From Serratia grimesii NBRC 13537 (GTDB lineage: Bacteria; Pseudomonadota; Gammaproteobacteria; Enterobacterales; Enterobacteriaceae), in NCBI RefSeq assembly GCF_001590905.1, contig NZ_BCTT01000010.1, positions 310,001 through 374,000 on the forward strand: DNA of 64,000 nucleotides, written 5' to 3'. Of this stretch, positions 7,343 through 15,923 are shown piece by piece. Below the pieces are notes generated by a model, which was not told the DNA's origin, did not search any database, and saw nothing but the letters and a program-made list of their open reading frames with translations. Position numbers and translations under genes: made by a program. Every line of letters begins with the position of its first letter. Position 1 is the first letter of the stretch.

Positions 7343-9991
7343 TTAGTTTGTCGCCCTGCGAGGGGCTTGATGATTTCTCGATACGGCTTGACTCATAGGC
7401 CCACCGTTATCCATATCTGCTATGAAAGCATCAACGGTTAGCGTATTACCTGACTGTGATGCTTGATAATCATAAGTATGCGAGCCTGACGAATAGTCAT
7501 TGAAGTTAACCACGACGTTCATTCCTCCGCTCTGCATGTCCTTGTTGCTGATCACCTTCCCATTATCACCAGGTATCATGTACTGGCTGCCGTTCGATGC
7601 CTGGTACAGCTCTGGCTTTCCTCTCTCACCAACGCGATACATCGAACCGCCAGCAACTGGGCCACCTGAATAACGAGCGCCAGCAACAGCTAAACCTTTA
7701 GCGAGACCCACTGTGGCAGTCATCCCTGCCATTGCGGGGACAGAGTTACCACCAAACGATGCAAGAGAAGCCAATGCTGCTGGGGCTGCCCATGCTGATG
7801 CAAGTATTCCCGCCTGCGCAACTCCAGCCGTAGTCGCCGCCCCACCCATGACTTGCTGGATGATGAAATTTTTCAACATCTCAACACCGACCTGAACCAA
7901 GCTATTTACGACACTGTTTAGCATCGTGCTACCAAGAGATTTCAGCGCTTCTTCTGCGCTCATCGAGCCAGTAATTAAGCCTGTTATTGCGTTGGAAGCA
8001 TTGCCAGCAAAGGCGTCTACGGCACTCGTCAGCATGTCGTAACCAAGGCTTTGTTGGCTTAATATTTCCCATTGCGCCGCTGTTCTCTGCTGCTCATATT
8101 GTTGATTGGCCGCATTCATGAGGAGCAGGCCTTGCTGCTCAGTGATTACTCGCTGTTGGGTAAATTGCTGTATCAGCGCTAGCTTCTGGGCATTCTCATT
8201 TGCCAGCTGCTGAACTGGATCAACTAAACCTGCCGCCTGTTGCTGGGGAGACGCAACCTGATTTGATCTAATTTGAGCCAGAGCGGTTTGGTGTTGCTGC
8301 TCTAGTTGCTCGGAGGTCGTATTGTACTGCTCTTGGCTGATTTTCTTCGCGGCAAGGGCAGTGTTTAAATCCTTCACATCCTGCGTATAACTGGCATTCT
8401 CTCGTGCTTCAGGTAACAGCTTCTCAGCCGCTGCTTGCGCCTTAATGGCGTTTGCTGTGTCCCACTTTTTCGCCGCATATTCACCGGCCAGGGAGATCTG
8501 CGTTTGCGTTGCGCCTTTACCAAGTGATTGCTGAGCATTGAGGATGGCTTGCGCCCTGCTTAGCTCGCTGGTCGATTCGGCAGCAAGAGCAGCCTGCTGC
8601 TTCAGGTTTGCCAGTTTCTGGGCGGCACTTTCAGCCTGGCTAGCTGACTTCTTGCCCTCCGCATTGCTTTCTTTCTGGGCTTTGGTATTCCGCTCTATCT
8701 CGGCATACTGATCTTGGAGTTTCTTCACTCGCGGATCATTCTTAGATATGCCAGCATCTTCAGCGTCATATACTGCCTGTAGCCTGGCCCTTGCTTCCCC
8801 TTCAAGTTTCGATAGCTCTATGCGTTGCTGAGAACGTTTCACCAATGCATCTTGCTTAGGGTTTGCAGTGCCAGAGTTATTGAAATTAATCGTACCATTG
8901 GCCGCGTTTTCTGAAGCTTTTGCCACCGAATTCATGTCGCCGATCAGCGTGGCAGCTTTGTTGCTGAGAGCCGCTAACGCCTGATTTTGTTCTGACCAGC
9001 CATCAAGGCCAAGCCATGACCACGTTCTTGCCCTTCGTGCATACATTTCGCCGGTTGACGTGAGATCTGCAATCTTCTGTGATGCCGTCTCTGTTTTGCC
9101 ACTCAGCCTATCAATTGCTGCGCTGATGGAGTCAATAACCTTCACCATAGTTGCGCTAGCGCCCATGGCTTCGTTCATTTTCCCTATTAGGTTCTGAAGG
9201 GAAATTGTAAGGGAGTTGCTCGCTTGATCCATCGTTCTTGGGAGCTTAGAGAATTCATCGTTAACTGCCGATGACTGCTTCATGATTGCATTAAGTGCAT
9301 CCTGAGCACTCAACTTCCCTTCGAGCATTGCTTGCCGCAACTGCCCCATTGATAGCCCCATACCAGCTCCAATCTGCCTTGCAAGTTCAGGCATTTGTTC
9401 AAGGATGGAGTTAAACTCGTCGGCTCTTACCGTGCCCGAAGAAATAGACTGGCCGAATTGTCTTAACGCATTTGCCATCTCTTCTGTAGACGAACCGCCA
9501 ACCCTACCTATTTTCTGAAGCGTATCTGTTAATGCCAGTATTTGGGTGTTTGTTGCTCCTGTCCCTTTTAGCGCAGAGGTCATTGCCTCCCATAGCTTGG
9601 CCGTATCCCTGAGGCTAGCGCCGGTAGTCGATGCTATGGCCATCAACGTTTCAAACGTAGACATTGCTGTTGCTGCGTCAGTTGATAGCCTGGTGATCCG
9701 TGACTGGAGTTGCGTGATATTATCGGCGACTGTCAAAAATGCCTTGCCGTAATCGATAATCAAAGCAACTGATATCGCGCTTGCAACACCGCTTAACACT
9801 GATTTAAACCCAGACATAGACCGACCAGCACTATCAGCAGAGGAAGTCAGCCCATCGACTGCTTTAGATGAACGATTGGCTTTTTTTTCCATCTCCCCTA
9901 AAACAACAGCTGCTTGACGGCTACCTGTGACCATCTTTGCAGTTTCAATATCAACTTGGTAAACCAAGCTCCCACCGTCCTGCTCCGCCAT
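7343..9991 (-). CDS. Tape measure protein
   Basis: An 882-residue protein, the longest gene of the tail block. The N-terminal third contains the tape-measure domain, with a hydrophobic stretch around residues 65-80. The centre (about 380-620) is long Ala/Gln/Lys-rich coiled coil. Hydrophobic Gly/Ala segments near 690-770 probably enter the host membrane during DNA ejection. It sets tail length and is packed inside the tube. The gene is bounded by hairpins on both sides. At roughly 1.5 angstrom per residue it predicts a tail of about 130 nm. Confidence 0.93.
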   Translation of the reverse strand: MAEQDGGSLVYQVDIETAKMVTGSRQAAVVLGEMEKKANRSSKAVDGLTSSADSAGRSMSGFKSVLSGVASAISVALIIDYGKAFLTVADNITQLQSRITRLSTDAATAMSTFETLMAIASTTGASLRDTAKLWEAMTSALKGTGATNTQILALTDTLQKIGRVGGSSTEEMANALRQFGQSISSGTVRADEFNSILEQMPELARQIGAGMGLSMGQLRQAMLEGKLSAQDALNAIMKQSSAVNDEFSKLPRTMDQASNSLTISLQNLIGKMNEAMGASATMVKVIDSISAAIDRLSGKTETASQKIADLTSTGEMYARRARTWSWLGLDGWSEQNQALAALSNKAATLIGDMNSVAKASENAANGTINFNNSGTANPKQDALVKRSQQRIELSKLEGEARARLQAVYDAEDAGISKNDPRVKKLQDQYAEIERNTKAQKESNAEGKKSASQAESAAQKLANLKQQAALAAESTSELSRAQAILNAQQSLGKGATQTQISLAGEYAAKKWDTANAIKAQAAAEKLLPEARENASYTQDVKDLNTALAAKKISQEQYNTTSEQLEQQHQTALAQIRSNQVASPQQQAAGLVDPVQQLANENAQKLALIQQFTQQRVITEQQGLLLMNAANQQYEQQRTAAQWEILSQQSLGYDMLTSAVDAFAGNASNAITGLITGSMSAEEALKSLGSTMLNSVVNSLVQVGVEMLKNFIIQQVMGGAATTAGVAQAGILASAWAAPAALASLASFGGNSVPAMAGMTATVGLAKGLAVAGARYSGGPVAGGSMYRVGERGKPELYQASNGSQYMIPGDNGKVISNKDMQSGGMNVVVNFNDYSSGSHTYDYQASQSGNTLTVDAFIADMDNGGPMSQAVSRNHQAPRRATN

Positions 9992-10010
9992 TTACTGATC
10001 TCCGGGCATA

Positions 10011-10040
10011 AAAAAACCCCGGCTAAGCGGGGTTTATTTT
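10011..10040 (-). terminator. Terminator upstream of the tape measure gene
   Basis: An AAACCCC/GGGGTTT stem (10014-10035) with a minus-strand U run ends transcription of the small secreted-protein gene upstream. The tape measure gene therefore depends on antitermination or on a promoter close to its start. Confidence 0.65.
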
Positions 10041-10055
10041 CTTATGGTTAATATT

Positions 10056-10388
10056 TTACTTACAGGCTTCATTACCTACATAATCAGCGATTGATTCGGG
10101 CACTATATCGCTCATATTTGGATCTGCGCGGGATGACTTCATTTGCTCCAGAGTCTCGCCATCACCCAAGTACTTTACTGTGCGATTAACGCAGTCATAA
10201 GCACGTTCAGAGTATGACACCCCAGAACTACCCTCTCGCTTAGTAATAATGGTTTTCAGACCATCATGCTCTCCCTTGCCTAACACTGTATACACAGCTT
10301 TGGAATCGGTAGGTATTGAAATTTTATACTCTGCCGACATGGCTAATGGAGAAACAAACAATGCAAGTAAAAATAAATTCTTTTTCAT
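10056..10388 (-). CDS. Small exported protein, probable moron
   Basis: A 110-residue protein with a clear Sec signal peptide: MKKN, a hydrophobic core LFLLALFVSPLA, and a likely cut after AMSA. The mature part of about 91 residues has two cysteines (in YDCVN and NEACK) that could form a periplasmic disulfide. It sits between the tape measure and tail-chaperone parts with its own terminator, where accessory genes are common. It may be expressed in the lysogen or at infection, for example to alter the envelope. No family is recognised. Confidence 0.65.
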   Translation of the reverse strand: MKKNLFLLALFVSPLAMSAEYKISIPTDSKAVYTVLGKGEHDGLKTIITKREGSSGVSYSERAYDCVNRTVKYLGDGETLEQMKSSRADPNMSDIVPESIADYVGNEACK

Positions 10389-10400
10389 AGATACCCCATA

Positions 10401-10778
10401 TCAACCAGCCCAACCTTCCAACTTTCCCTTCGCCTCTATCTGCGCAAGCTTATCAAAGTCTTTTTGTCGGCGCAGTATAACTGCGTACTGGCGGTACCCA
10501 TGATGTGCCGGGTTGAAGAATTCTGGCCTTGGATGAGGCTTCCCCATCACAGAGCGATATTCTTCCACGTCTGCTTGATGCTTTGCCTTTAACGCTTTTA
10601 TCGCCAATGGAGCAAGTGCAATCTGTTGCTCGCAAAGTGCTATCGCTTTCTTCAGGTGGTTACCTTGCGCTCTCAGCTTGTAATGCTTTTTGATTTGTTC
10701 CTGCAATTCGAAATGCATCTGAATAATCTGACCATTCGATAGGTGGCGCAAACCATCTAACCATTCTTCCTCTGTCAC
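10401..10778 (-). CDS. Hypothetical phage protein, helical
   Basis: A 125-residue, mostly alpha-helical protein with a long charged helix (about residues 20-75) and no membrane segment. It is 12 bases upstream of the exported-protein gene and probably co-transcribed with it. Its place between tail genes recalls small tail-assembly or accessory proteins, but nothing in the sequence decides between these. Function unknown. Confidence 0.55.
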   Translation of the reverse strand: MTEEEWLDGLRHLSNGQIIQMHFELQEQIKKHYKLRAQGNHLKKAIALCEQQIALAPLAIKALKAKHQADVEEYRSVMGKPHPRPEFFNPAHHGYRQYAVILRRQKDFDKLAQIEAKGKLEGWAG

Positions 10779-10814
10779 ATCCCTATCCCCACAAGTAAAC
10801 GATGTAGCACAATG

Positions 10815-11168
10815 CTAATCTCTACATTCGCGTCTAGATCCTGGCAATCTGGTATCAGCAGTTCTCATTTTTTTTGTATAGCCTCGATTACCACGAATAA
10901 TTGAATCTCCATTCTTATCGACAGTGGTTATCGATTCTCGATTAATGTTGTTATAAACACCTTCAGATTCGTACTCAAATGAAACAGTATCAGACTTGAA
11001 TACCCACTGTTTTGAATCATTCGCTAGAAAACTATACCTAATGCCATCAATTGTAATTATGTGACTATGAAGTGCTTTGCCATTACCACCCCTGCTTGGC
11101 GGTCGAGATTTCTCAACTAAGATTTTCTGATATGCGCTAATTTTTTTACCGCTAATTTTTATGTTCAT
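10815..11168 (-). CDS. Hypothetical protein in the moron region
   Basis: A 117-residue protein from ATG 11168, chosen because GGTGGAG lies just upstream, rather than from the longer ORF starting at 11189. It is Lys/Arg/Ser-rich with several aromatic beta strands and no membrane span or signal peptide. It reads toward the two small genes downstream. The local base composition looks richer in AT than the tail genes, which fits later acquisition. No known family is seen. Confidence 0.5.
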   Translation of the reverse strand: MNIKISGKKISAYQKILVEKSRPPSRGGNGKALHSHIITIDGIRYSFLANDSKQWVFKSDTVSFEYESEGVYNNINRESITTVDKNGDSIIRGNRGYTKKMRTADTRLPGSRRECRD

Positions 11169-11358
11169 TGCTCCACCTATAACTTCCACGAAGAAATATA
11201 TTGTTACATGGTAGCAGAGGGTGCGGCGGTAGCAACGACAAAGCGGTTTTCGTCAACAAAACGAGGAGCTTTTCCCTGGTGAACCCAGTCAGAGCACCAT
11301 AAGCTTGCCTGACAAAAGAGGCCATACCGACCTCTTATAAACAGTTTGAGTCAATTAC

Positions 11359-11520
11359 ATGGAACGACTTAGAGGTTTGGTTGAAGATAAGATGCTAGTA
11401 AAGATGACTAGCTTTTTGTCGGCAATTATCGCTACAGAAACAGCTAGTGCAACCGGAGCATCGTATCTGTTTGCTGCAATAGTGTTGGGGTTCATACTTG
11501 TAGTAAGACATTCGCGTTGA
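11359..11520 (+). CDS. Possible 53-residue single-span membrane protein
   Basis: A plus-strand ORF of 53 residues: a charged N-terminal part, a small Ala/Thr-rich helix, then a hydrophobic span (YLFAAIVLGFILVV) ending RHSR. It is oriented against the tail operon and lies just upstream of the 155-residue plus-strand gene, so the two could share a transcript. There is no strong ribosome site, which keeps confidence low. If real, it would be an inner-membrane moron. Confidence 0.35.
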   Translation: MERLRGLVEDKMLVKMTSFLSAIIATETASATGASYLFAAIVLGFILVVRHSR

Positions 11521-11571
11521 GTGTTAGAAAACAACGGCGCAATCTGACTGGAATAACCCGAGGTAAAGCAC

Positions 11572-12039
11572 ATGGATAAATTTGACCGAACCATTCAGCG
11601 AGAGCTATTGCAATATCTTTGCGATATTTACCCAGAAACAGCGGACAGCCATTTAATGGAAGAATTTGCCGAGAAATTCGGCAGTATAAAAACCTTATCC
11701 GCCAATATTCTATATCTTGCCGGTCACGGGCTTCTTGAGGCTAGAGTGAGTAACGAATTAGGCTATCGCTCACCCCAAATCATCTATGCACTTACAAAAA
11801 TCACGAGCAAAGGTATTGACTTTATTAGAAATGATGGGGGGCTTGGTGCAATACTTAATGTCCAGACCATCAGGTTTCATCGCGACACGGTTGTGGTTCT
11901 TGAGGACCTTATTGCAATATCTAACATGAGCGATGCAGAGAAGGATAAAGCTAAATCCACCCTTGGTGATATGCCTACGGAAGCGCTCAAGGCAGTTGTT
12001 CAAACGATAACGACTGCTGGCCTGACTGCTCTGCTTTGA
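11572..12039 (+). CDS. Hypothetical plus-strand moron, winged-helix-like
   Basis: A 155-residue protein encoded against the surrounding late genes. Residues 1-85 have the helix pattern of a winged-helix domain (RELLQYLCDIYPETADSHLM, then LSANILYLAGHGLLEA, then ITSKGIDFI). The C-terminal part is a helical bundle rich in Asp/Lys. Upstream AAGTAAAGC-like sequence and the shared terminator at 12059-12090 suggest its own transcript, probably active in the lysogen. The DNA-binding idea is inferred from the fold pattern only. Confidence 0.65.
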   Translation: MDKFDRTIQRELLQYLCDIYPETADSHLMEEFAEKFGSIKTLSANILYLAGHGLLEARVSNELGYRSPQIIYALTKITSKGIDFIRNDGGLGAILNVQTIRFHRDTVVVLEDLIAISNMSDAEKDKAKSTLGDMPTEALKAVVQTITTAGLTALL

Positions 12040-12058
12040 AAGTGGCAAACTGACAAAC

Positions 12059-12090
12059 AAAAACCCACCTCTTGGGTGGGTTAGGGATTT
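12059..12090. terminator. Bidirectional terminator between convergent genes
   Basis: The stem AACCCACC (12062-12069) / GGTGGGTT (12075-12082) has an A run on the left and a T-rich right side. It lies between the plus-strand moron and the minus-strand membrane protein and can serve both strands. Confidence 0.7.
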
Positions 12091-12103
12091 TTCATATAAT
12101 TTG

Positions 12104-12499
12104 TTAGCCTGCGAAGAAAAAGTGCATTGCGAGCTTATATGCTGCTGTGCCAATGCCAATAATCGCCGGAACACCCAAAAGAATGGATAGCTTTGCATCT
12201 GAAATTTTCTTATCCATCGCATCAGATGACGGTTTTTTATCTACCGATTCCTTAAGCCCGGTAAATTTCTCAATCAAAACGGCTAGATTTTTGTCAATGG
12301 AGCCAATCGTACCTTCGACCTTCAACATGGTCAGCTTGAGTTCAGATACATCAGTTTTGATATGCTCAACATCAGCCTCAAGCTTAGCGACTCTGACTTC
12401 GATCATGCTAGCACCTCCATCACCACCGCCCCCATGCCATGTATATTTAGGATAATCAGCCAAAGATGTTACTCCGTAATCCTTCGCATCATTGGCCAT
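12104..12499 (-). CDS. XhlA-like coiled-coil membrane protein
   Basis: A 131-residue protein from ATG 12499. Residues 35-95 form a heptad-patterned coiled coil (VAKLEADVEHIKTDVSELKL and on), and a single C-terminal membrane span (ILLGVPAIIGIGTAAYKLA) is followed by a few residues. This layout matches the hemolysin XhlA/DUF-type phage membrane proteins that sit beside lysis or tail genes. The start overlaps the zinc-ribbon gene by 11 bases. Its role, whether in lysis, exclusion or tail assembly, is not clear. Confidence 0.6.
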   Translation of the reverse strand: MANDAKDYGVTSLADYPKYTWHGGGGDGGASMIEVRVAKLEADVEHIKTDVSELKLTMLKVEGTIGSIDKNLAVLIEKFTGLKESVDKKPSSDAMDKKISDAKLSILLGVPAIIGIGTAAYKLAMHFFFAG

Positions 12500-12848
12500 T
12501 CCCTCGCCCCTCTTCAATCCATTTCAACACTGGCCATACCGCTATGTGGTGAGTAAAGCCGCAGTTTCTGCAAATCACCCGATACTGGTAATCCATGATC
12601 GAACAAGGCGGCCCAGGGGCATCAAGCTTAATGTAGCTAACGTATGTAATAGACTCTCCACCATCTGGTCCGACAGTGGTAAGTCCCGCCTCTGGAATTC
12701 CAATGTCCTCGCTACCACAAAGAAGACACTGAAAAATAGGTACACCACGCTTATAAAGAAACTCAGAAAGATATTCTGGAGTAACTTTTTCAAGCCTACG
12801 CTCAAGTAAAAGCTGATTTCGTCTATGGTGGTCAGCTTCATTGTTCAT
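12489..12848 (-). CDS. Zinc-ribbon phage protein
   Basis: A 119-residue protein with two CxxC knuckles, Cys41/Cys44 (CLLCG) and Cys93/Cys96 (CRNCG), which should bind one zinc. Family and partner are unknown. It overlaps the downstream membrane-protein gene, so the two form a unit. An almost perfect 13-base inverted repeat covers its start codon (12846-12886) and could be an operator. Together these suggest a regulated moron pair rather than tail structure. Confidence 0.6.
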   Translation of the reverse strand: MNNEADHHRRNQLLLERRLEKVTPEYLSEFLYKRGVPIFQCLLCGSEDIGIPEAGLTTVGPDGGESITYVSYIKLDAPGPPCSIMDYQYRVICRNCGFTHHIAVWPVLKWIEEGRGNGQ

Positions 12849-12886
12849 GGTAATTTACTCATTATCCTTTTTGTAAATTTACCATG
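12846..12886. promoter_or_regulatory. Inverted repeat over a start codon, possible operator
   Basis: The arm CATGGTAATTTAC (12846-12858 region) is mirrored by GTAAATTTACCATG (12873-12886 region) with one extra base, separated by about 15 bases. One arm contains the start codon of the zinc-ribbon gene. The symmetry suggests a repressor site or an RNA stem that hides the start. No matching regulator is identified. Confidence 0.45.
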
Positions 12887-12961
12887 TGAACGTGCGGCTA
12901 TGTTACTGATCTTTTGATCACCATACCGTGGTTAGCTATCTTTTTTCTGTCATCAGCGCCT

Positions 12962-13636
12962 CTACGCAGCCTTGGTTAGCCGTCGTGCTTTCTTCTTCAT
13001 GTACTCATCAGCCACGGCGTCATACTCTTCGGCAGTGAAACCTTTCTGCTCTGGATACTTAGCATTTATCAGAAGCTGAAACTCGGTCATGGTCAGTTGC
13101 TCCGCTTCTGTTCGCGGCATGCTGAAGTGATTACGCGCTGCACTGATGTACTCGAAGGCGCTGAACTCAGCCACATAGGCATTTGTTTCATGGCGCTGTA
13201 GCTTTCGTACTTTCGCCTTACCGATGATGCCGTGGGTAATTAGGGATTGTGCCAGAACGATAATATCGCTTGGTGGCATACTGCCGCGACGGAATACAAA
13301 CGCTCTCTTCCCTCTCTTACTTGGCCTTAACTCCCCCACCAGCGAACTAACATCCTCTTTGCAGCACGCCTGCATGACGATCATACCAGCGTAGATAGCA
13401 TCGCTACTGAATGACGGTGCATTGATATGAGCAAGTAACCACCCAGGAACCTCGCCATACGCCTTAATGGCACCTTCAAGCAATCTCGGTGCGTCACTGG
13501 TATGCAGCTCAGCGAAGCGCTCTACAATCGCCGCTGGCGAGCCGATACGGGTCATGTTGGCGAAAGATGGCCGGAAGAAATAATCGTGCTGGGCATCTGA
13601 GATAAGCATCTCGCCGATTTCAGTCATTGGGATCAT
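12962..13636 (-). CDS. Tail assembly chaperone-like protein (DUF6246-like)
   Basis: A 224-residue protein between the major tail protein and the tape measure region, where siphophages carry tail assembly chaperones. It begins MIPMTEIGEML with GAGG a few bases upstream of ATG 13636. The N-terminal 110 residues look like a compact helical domain and the C-terminal part (ATG codons of FQLLINAKYPE, then a basic KKKARR tail) recalls the T extension of G/GT proteins. No obvious slippery frameshift site is seen near the end, so it seems to be made as one product. Confidence 0.65.
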   Translation of the reverse strand: MIPMTEIGEMLISDAQHDYFFRPSFANMTRIGSPAAIVERFAELHTSDAPRLLEGAIKAYGEVPGWLLAHINAPSFSSDAIYAGMIVMQACCKEDVSSLVGELRPSKRGKRAFVFRRGSMPPSDIIVLAQSLITHGIIGKAKVRKLQRHETNAYVAEFSAFEYISAARNHFSMPRTEAEQLTMTEFQLLINAKYPEQKGFTAEEYDAVADEYMKKKARRLTKAA

Positions 13637-13688
13637 ATTGGCCTCGAATAATTATCATCAAGGGCACATAGCATGCCCTTTGTGATAG

Positions 13689-14447
13689 TTACGCGGTGAC
13701 AGTGGCTGCATAAACTGCGGTAAACGCGCCGTCGTTTGTTTTGGCAGTAATGTTAGCCGCGCCTGCAGTTGCACCGGATGGAGCTGATACGGTCACAACA
13801 AGCCCTGAGGCTGTCGCAGTAGCTCGCGTTGGTACGGATGAAACCAGCGTGAACGATTGATCGGAAGCATTGGCTGGTGCAAACACCACGTTAAACGTAG
13901 TCGTTGCTCCGGCAGCTACCGTTCCGCTAGTCGGGGTCAAGGTGATGCCAGTTACTGGCACATCAACAGGCGTATCAATTACCTGTATGGTGTCAGAATC
14001 AGCAACCTTAAACTCCGTTGAAAGCGTAACGATGTCGTTAGTGCCACCGTCAGAGCTTAAGGCTGTGATAACCATGTAGCCGATGAAAGTTATCGGGCCG
14101 TATTCCTCTCGTACCCAGAGGGTCGGCTGGCGAGCGGCTTTAATCTCGTCGTTGTAATACTTGACGAACTTCGCAACGCCGAACTGATCCAACTTGTCCC
14201 GCTTACGTACTTCGCCTTCAAAGCTAAGGGTGAAGTCCGAATTTGTTACCAAGTTTTCAACGTAGCCCTTAGTATCATCTGCATCGGAGGTCACCGTGTT
14301 TGGGCTAAAGTCGAAGCCCTTGGATGTACCGGCGATCAGCGATTGCCATTCGCTTTCCGCAGGAACCGTATCAGGGCAGCCCAGAGCTACCTCAAGCACA
14401 ATTCCACGACCGAACAACTTGCTGTTGTCAGTTGAGCAACCTTGCAT
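13689..14447 (-). CDS. Major tail tube protein with C-terminal Ig-like domain
   Basis: A 252-residue protein. Residues 1-160 have the pattern of siphophage tube proteins, and residues about 165-252 form a bacterial Ig-like (Big_2) domain, with the signature VTGITLTPTSGTVAAGAT and repeated beta strands. Such domains decorate the tube surface, bind weakly to host carbohydrates and are often swapped between phages. It lies right after the tail terminator and before the chaperone-like gene, as expected for the most abundant tail protein. Confidence 0.87.
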   Translation of the reverse strand: MQGCSTDNSKLFGRGIVLEVALGCPDTVPAESEWQSLIAGTSKGFDFSPNTVTSDADDTKGYVENLVTNSDFTLSFEGEVRKRDKLDQFGVAKFVKYYNDEIKAARQPTLWVREEYGPITFIGYMVITALSSDGGTNDIVTLSTEFKVADSDTIQVIDTPVDVPVTGITLTPTSGTVAAGATTTFNVVFAPANASDQSFTLVSSVPTRATATASGLVVTVSAPSGATAGAANITAKTNDGAFTAVYAATVTA

Positions 14448-14472
14448 ATTTGCTTACCTCTTTGATTATTGA

Positions 14473-14856
14473 TTACTCGCCATACAGGCAAGCGAATTGC
14501 AGGCGATAGACTAATCGCCCTTCAGTTGTTGAAACTGGGGATGGGATGCCACCGACGTTCTCTATGTGGCCTATGCAGTCATTTGGCATGGGGTTAGCCT
14601 GGATATGACTGATAATGGCCTGCGCGGCATTGTCGGCATCTTCGTCTTCGTTGATAGCGCCCACAACATCGACCATAACTAAGTACTCACTGCCCAAGTC
14701 ATTGCGAATTGCGCTACCGCCGTTTGGCCGAAACACAATGAATTTATCGATATCATTACCAGTGTCCCGCCAGCGCAACATCTGTGTGATAAATCCGGTA
14801 GTCAGCCCTGCATCAACAAAGTAATCACGCACCCGGCGATGCATAGCAGGTGTCAT
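14473..14856 (-). CDS. Tail terminator protein
   Basis: A 127-residue protein just upstream of the major tail gene, the standard place of the gpU-type terminator that caps the tube and joins it to the head. It has a short alpha/beta fold pattern with an N-terminal RRVRDYF helix and a C-terminal RLVYRLQF strand. It overlaps the HK97-gp10-like gene by 4 bases, so translation is probably coupled. Confidence 0.75.
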   Translation of the reverse strand: MTPAMHRRVRDYFVDAGLTTGFITQMLRWRDTGNDIDKFIVFRPNGGSAIRNDLGSEYLVMVDVVGAINEDEDADNAAQAIISHIQANPMPNDCIGHIENVGGIPSPVSTTEGRLVYRLQFACLYGE

Positions 14857-15263
14857 AGCGATAGCTCCTTCTTAATGATGGCATCAACTGCATCCCTGGC
14901 AGCATCAGCACCCTTCTCAAGAAAACGAGGCTCGCCGCTAACGTCCCAAAAATTACCCTGCGCAACACCATTCTTTTTCGGCCTTGGCTGACCCTTTAAT
15001 TTTCCACTGGCAGCATGTACTGCCGCTGCATAATTGGCCGAATATCCAACCTTACCTATCAGTCTGCTCCCTATTACAGATAACTCCCTAAATTGGGAGT
15101 TAAGGAGGGTTGACGTTGCTACGGGTGTTCTCGCTGCCGCTTCCTGCCCTATAAGCAGTAGCGCCGAGTGAATGGCTCGCACAGCCTTGCGGCCTTGAAT
15201 GTCACCAATCAGCCGATCCAGATTGGCCTGGGCCTCACGGATACCTTTTACCTTCACAGCCAT
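14853..15263 (-). CDS. HK97 gp10-like head-tail joining protein
   Basis: A 136-residue protein of the HK97-gp10 family style: an N-terminal KGIREAQANLDRL helix, the TPVATSTLLNSQ segment typical of the family, then a YAAAVHAASGKL motif. This family joins the tail to the neck connector. Its stop overlaps the tail terminator start and one base separates it from the upstream connector gene. Length is usual for the family. Confidence 0.83.
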   Translation of the reverse strand: MAVKVKGIREAQANLDRLIGDIQGRKAVRAIHSALLLIGQEAAARTPVATSTLLNSQFRELSVIGSRLIGKVGYSANYAAAVHAASGKLKGQPRPKKNGVAQGNFWDVSGEPRFLEKGADAARDAVDAIIKKELSL

Positions 15264-15264
15264 A

Positions 15265-15615
15265 TCAGACCCCTGTGATAATCGCGTAATCGTCGGCTAT
15301 GCGGTCAAACGTGTCAGCGTCACGGATGATATGACGGACTTCGTCTGCGCCTTCGACTTTGGTCGGATCGAGGTCTGAAGACTCTCCTATCAAGATGTAA
15401 TCACCACGCTCAGCATCAGCATATTCAGTCCAATGCGTGTTTTTTACGACAAACTCTATACCGACACTGCCTAACCGCGCCGTGGCATCCCCGCCGTAAT
15501 CACACATGATCGTGATCGGCGGTAAAAACCTCTGCTTACCATACTCATCCGCTGGGCCATCCTTTCTCCATACGGTAGCTACTGCCGTATAGCTCCAGTT
15601 AGCAGCGGCACTCAT
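15265..15615 (-). CDS. Head completion/neck protein
   Basis: A 116-residue beta-rich protein in the connector block. It overlaps the upstream gene by 4 bases and ends one base before the gp10-like gene. Segments such as GDYILIGESSDLDP and a final DDYAIITGV are typical of small head-closure proteins that sit on the portal and adaptor ring. The specific family is not named; the role follows from position and size. Confidence 0.65.
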   Translation of the reverse strand: MSAAANWSYTAVATVWRKDGPADEYGKQRFLPPITIMCDYGGDATARLGSVGIEFVVKNTHWTEYADAERGDYILIGESSDLDPTKVEGADEVRHIIRDADTFDRIADDYAIITGV

Positions 15616-15923
15616 GAGAGATAGTCCTCATACTGATAGGGCTCACACTCCTTACATCCAACCACAGTGAACCCAACCAATTGCTTTTCATCACTGTAAT
15701 TAGCGGCCACTCGTCCACTGTCGGGCGAAGCCATTGCGTTTAGAAAGCCAACAATCCCAATACTGATCACACCGTTACCGCTCCGGGAACATACGAATGG
15801 GATGTCAGACGCCAAAAAGGCCTCGTTGCATTCAACGCGATGATTAACGAGCGCTTCTGCTGCTGTAGCATCCAGGGTGAAAAGCTTGTTCAGCAGGTCT
15901 GCAATTTGCTTACTTTCAACCAT
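15612..15923 (-). CDS. Small connector-region phage protein
   Basis: A 103-residue protein from the ATG at 15923, which overlaps the TGA of the upstream gene (TGATG), a standard coupling arrangement. It contains four cysteines, two of them in VVGCKECEP, which could bind a metal or form a disulfide. Its place in the connector block suggests a neck or head-completion component. No family is recognised. Confidence 0.6.
   Translation of the reverse strand: MVESKQIADLLNKLFTLDATAAEALVNHRVECNEAFLASDIPFVCSRSGNGVISIGIVGFLNAMASPDSGRVAANYSDEKQLVGFTVVGCKECEPYQYEDYLS

Noticed and set aside
11355-11594. 79-residue minus-strand ORF opposite the small membrane ORF
   Set aside because: No ribosome site and odd composition; the plus-strand reading has a clear membrane span and fits the neighbouring plus-strand gene better.
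12962-13688. Programmed frameshift in the tail chaperone gene
   Set aside because: No slippery heptamer with a following open frame was found near the 3' end.
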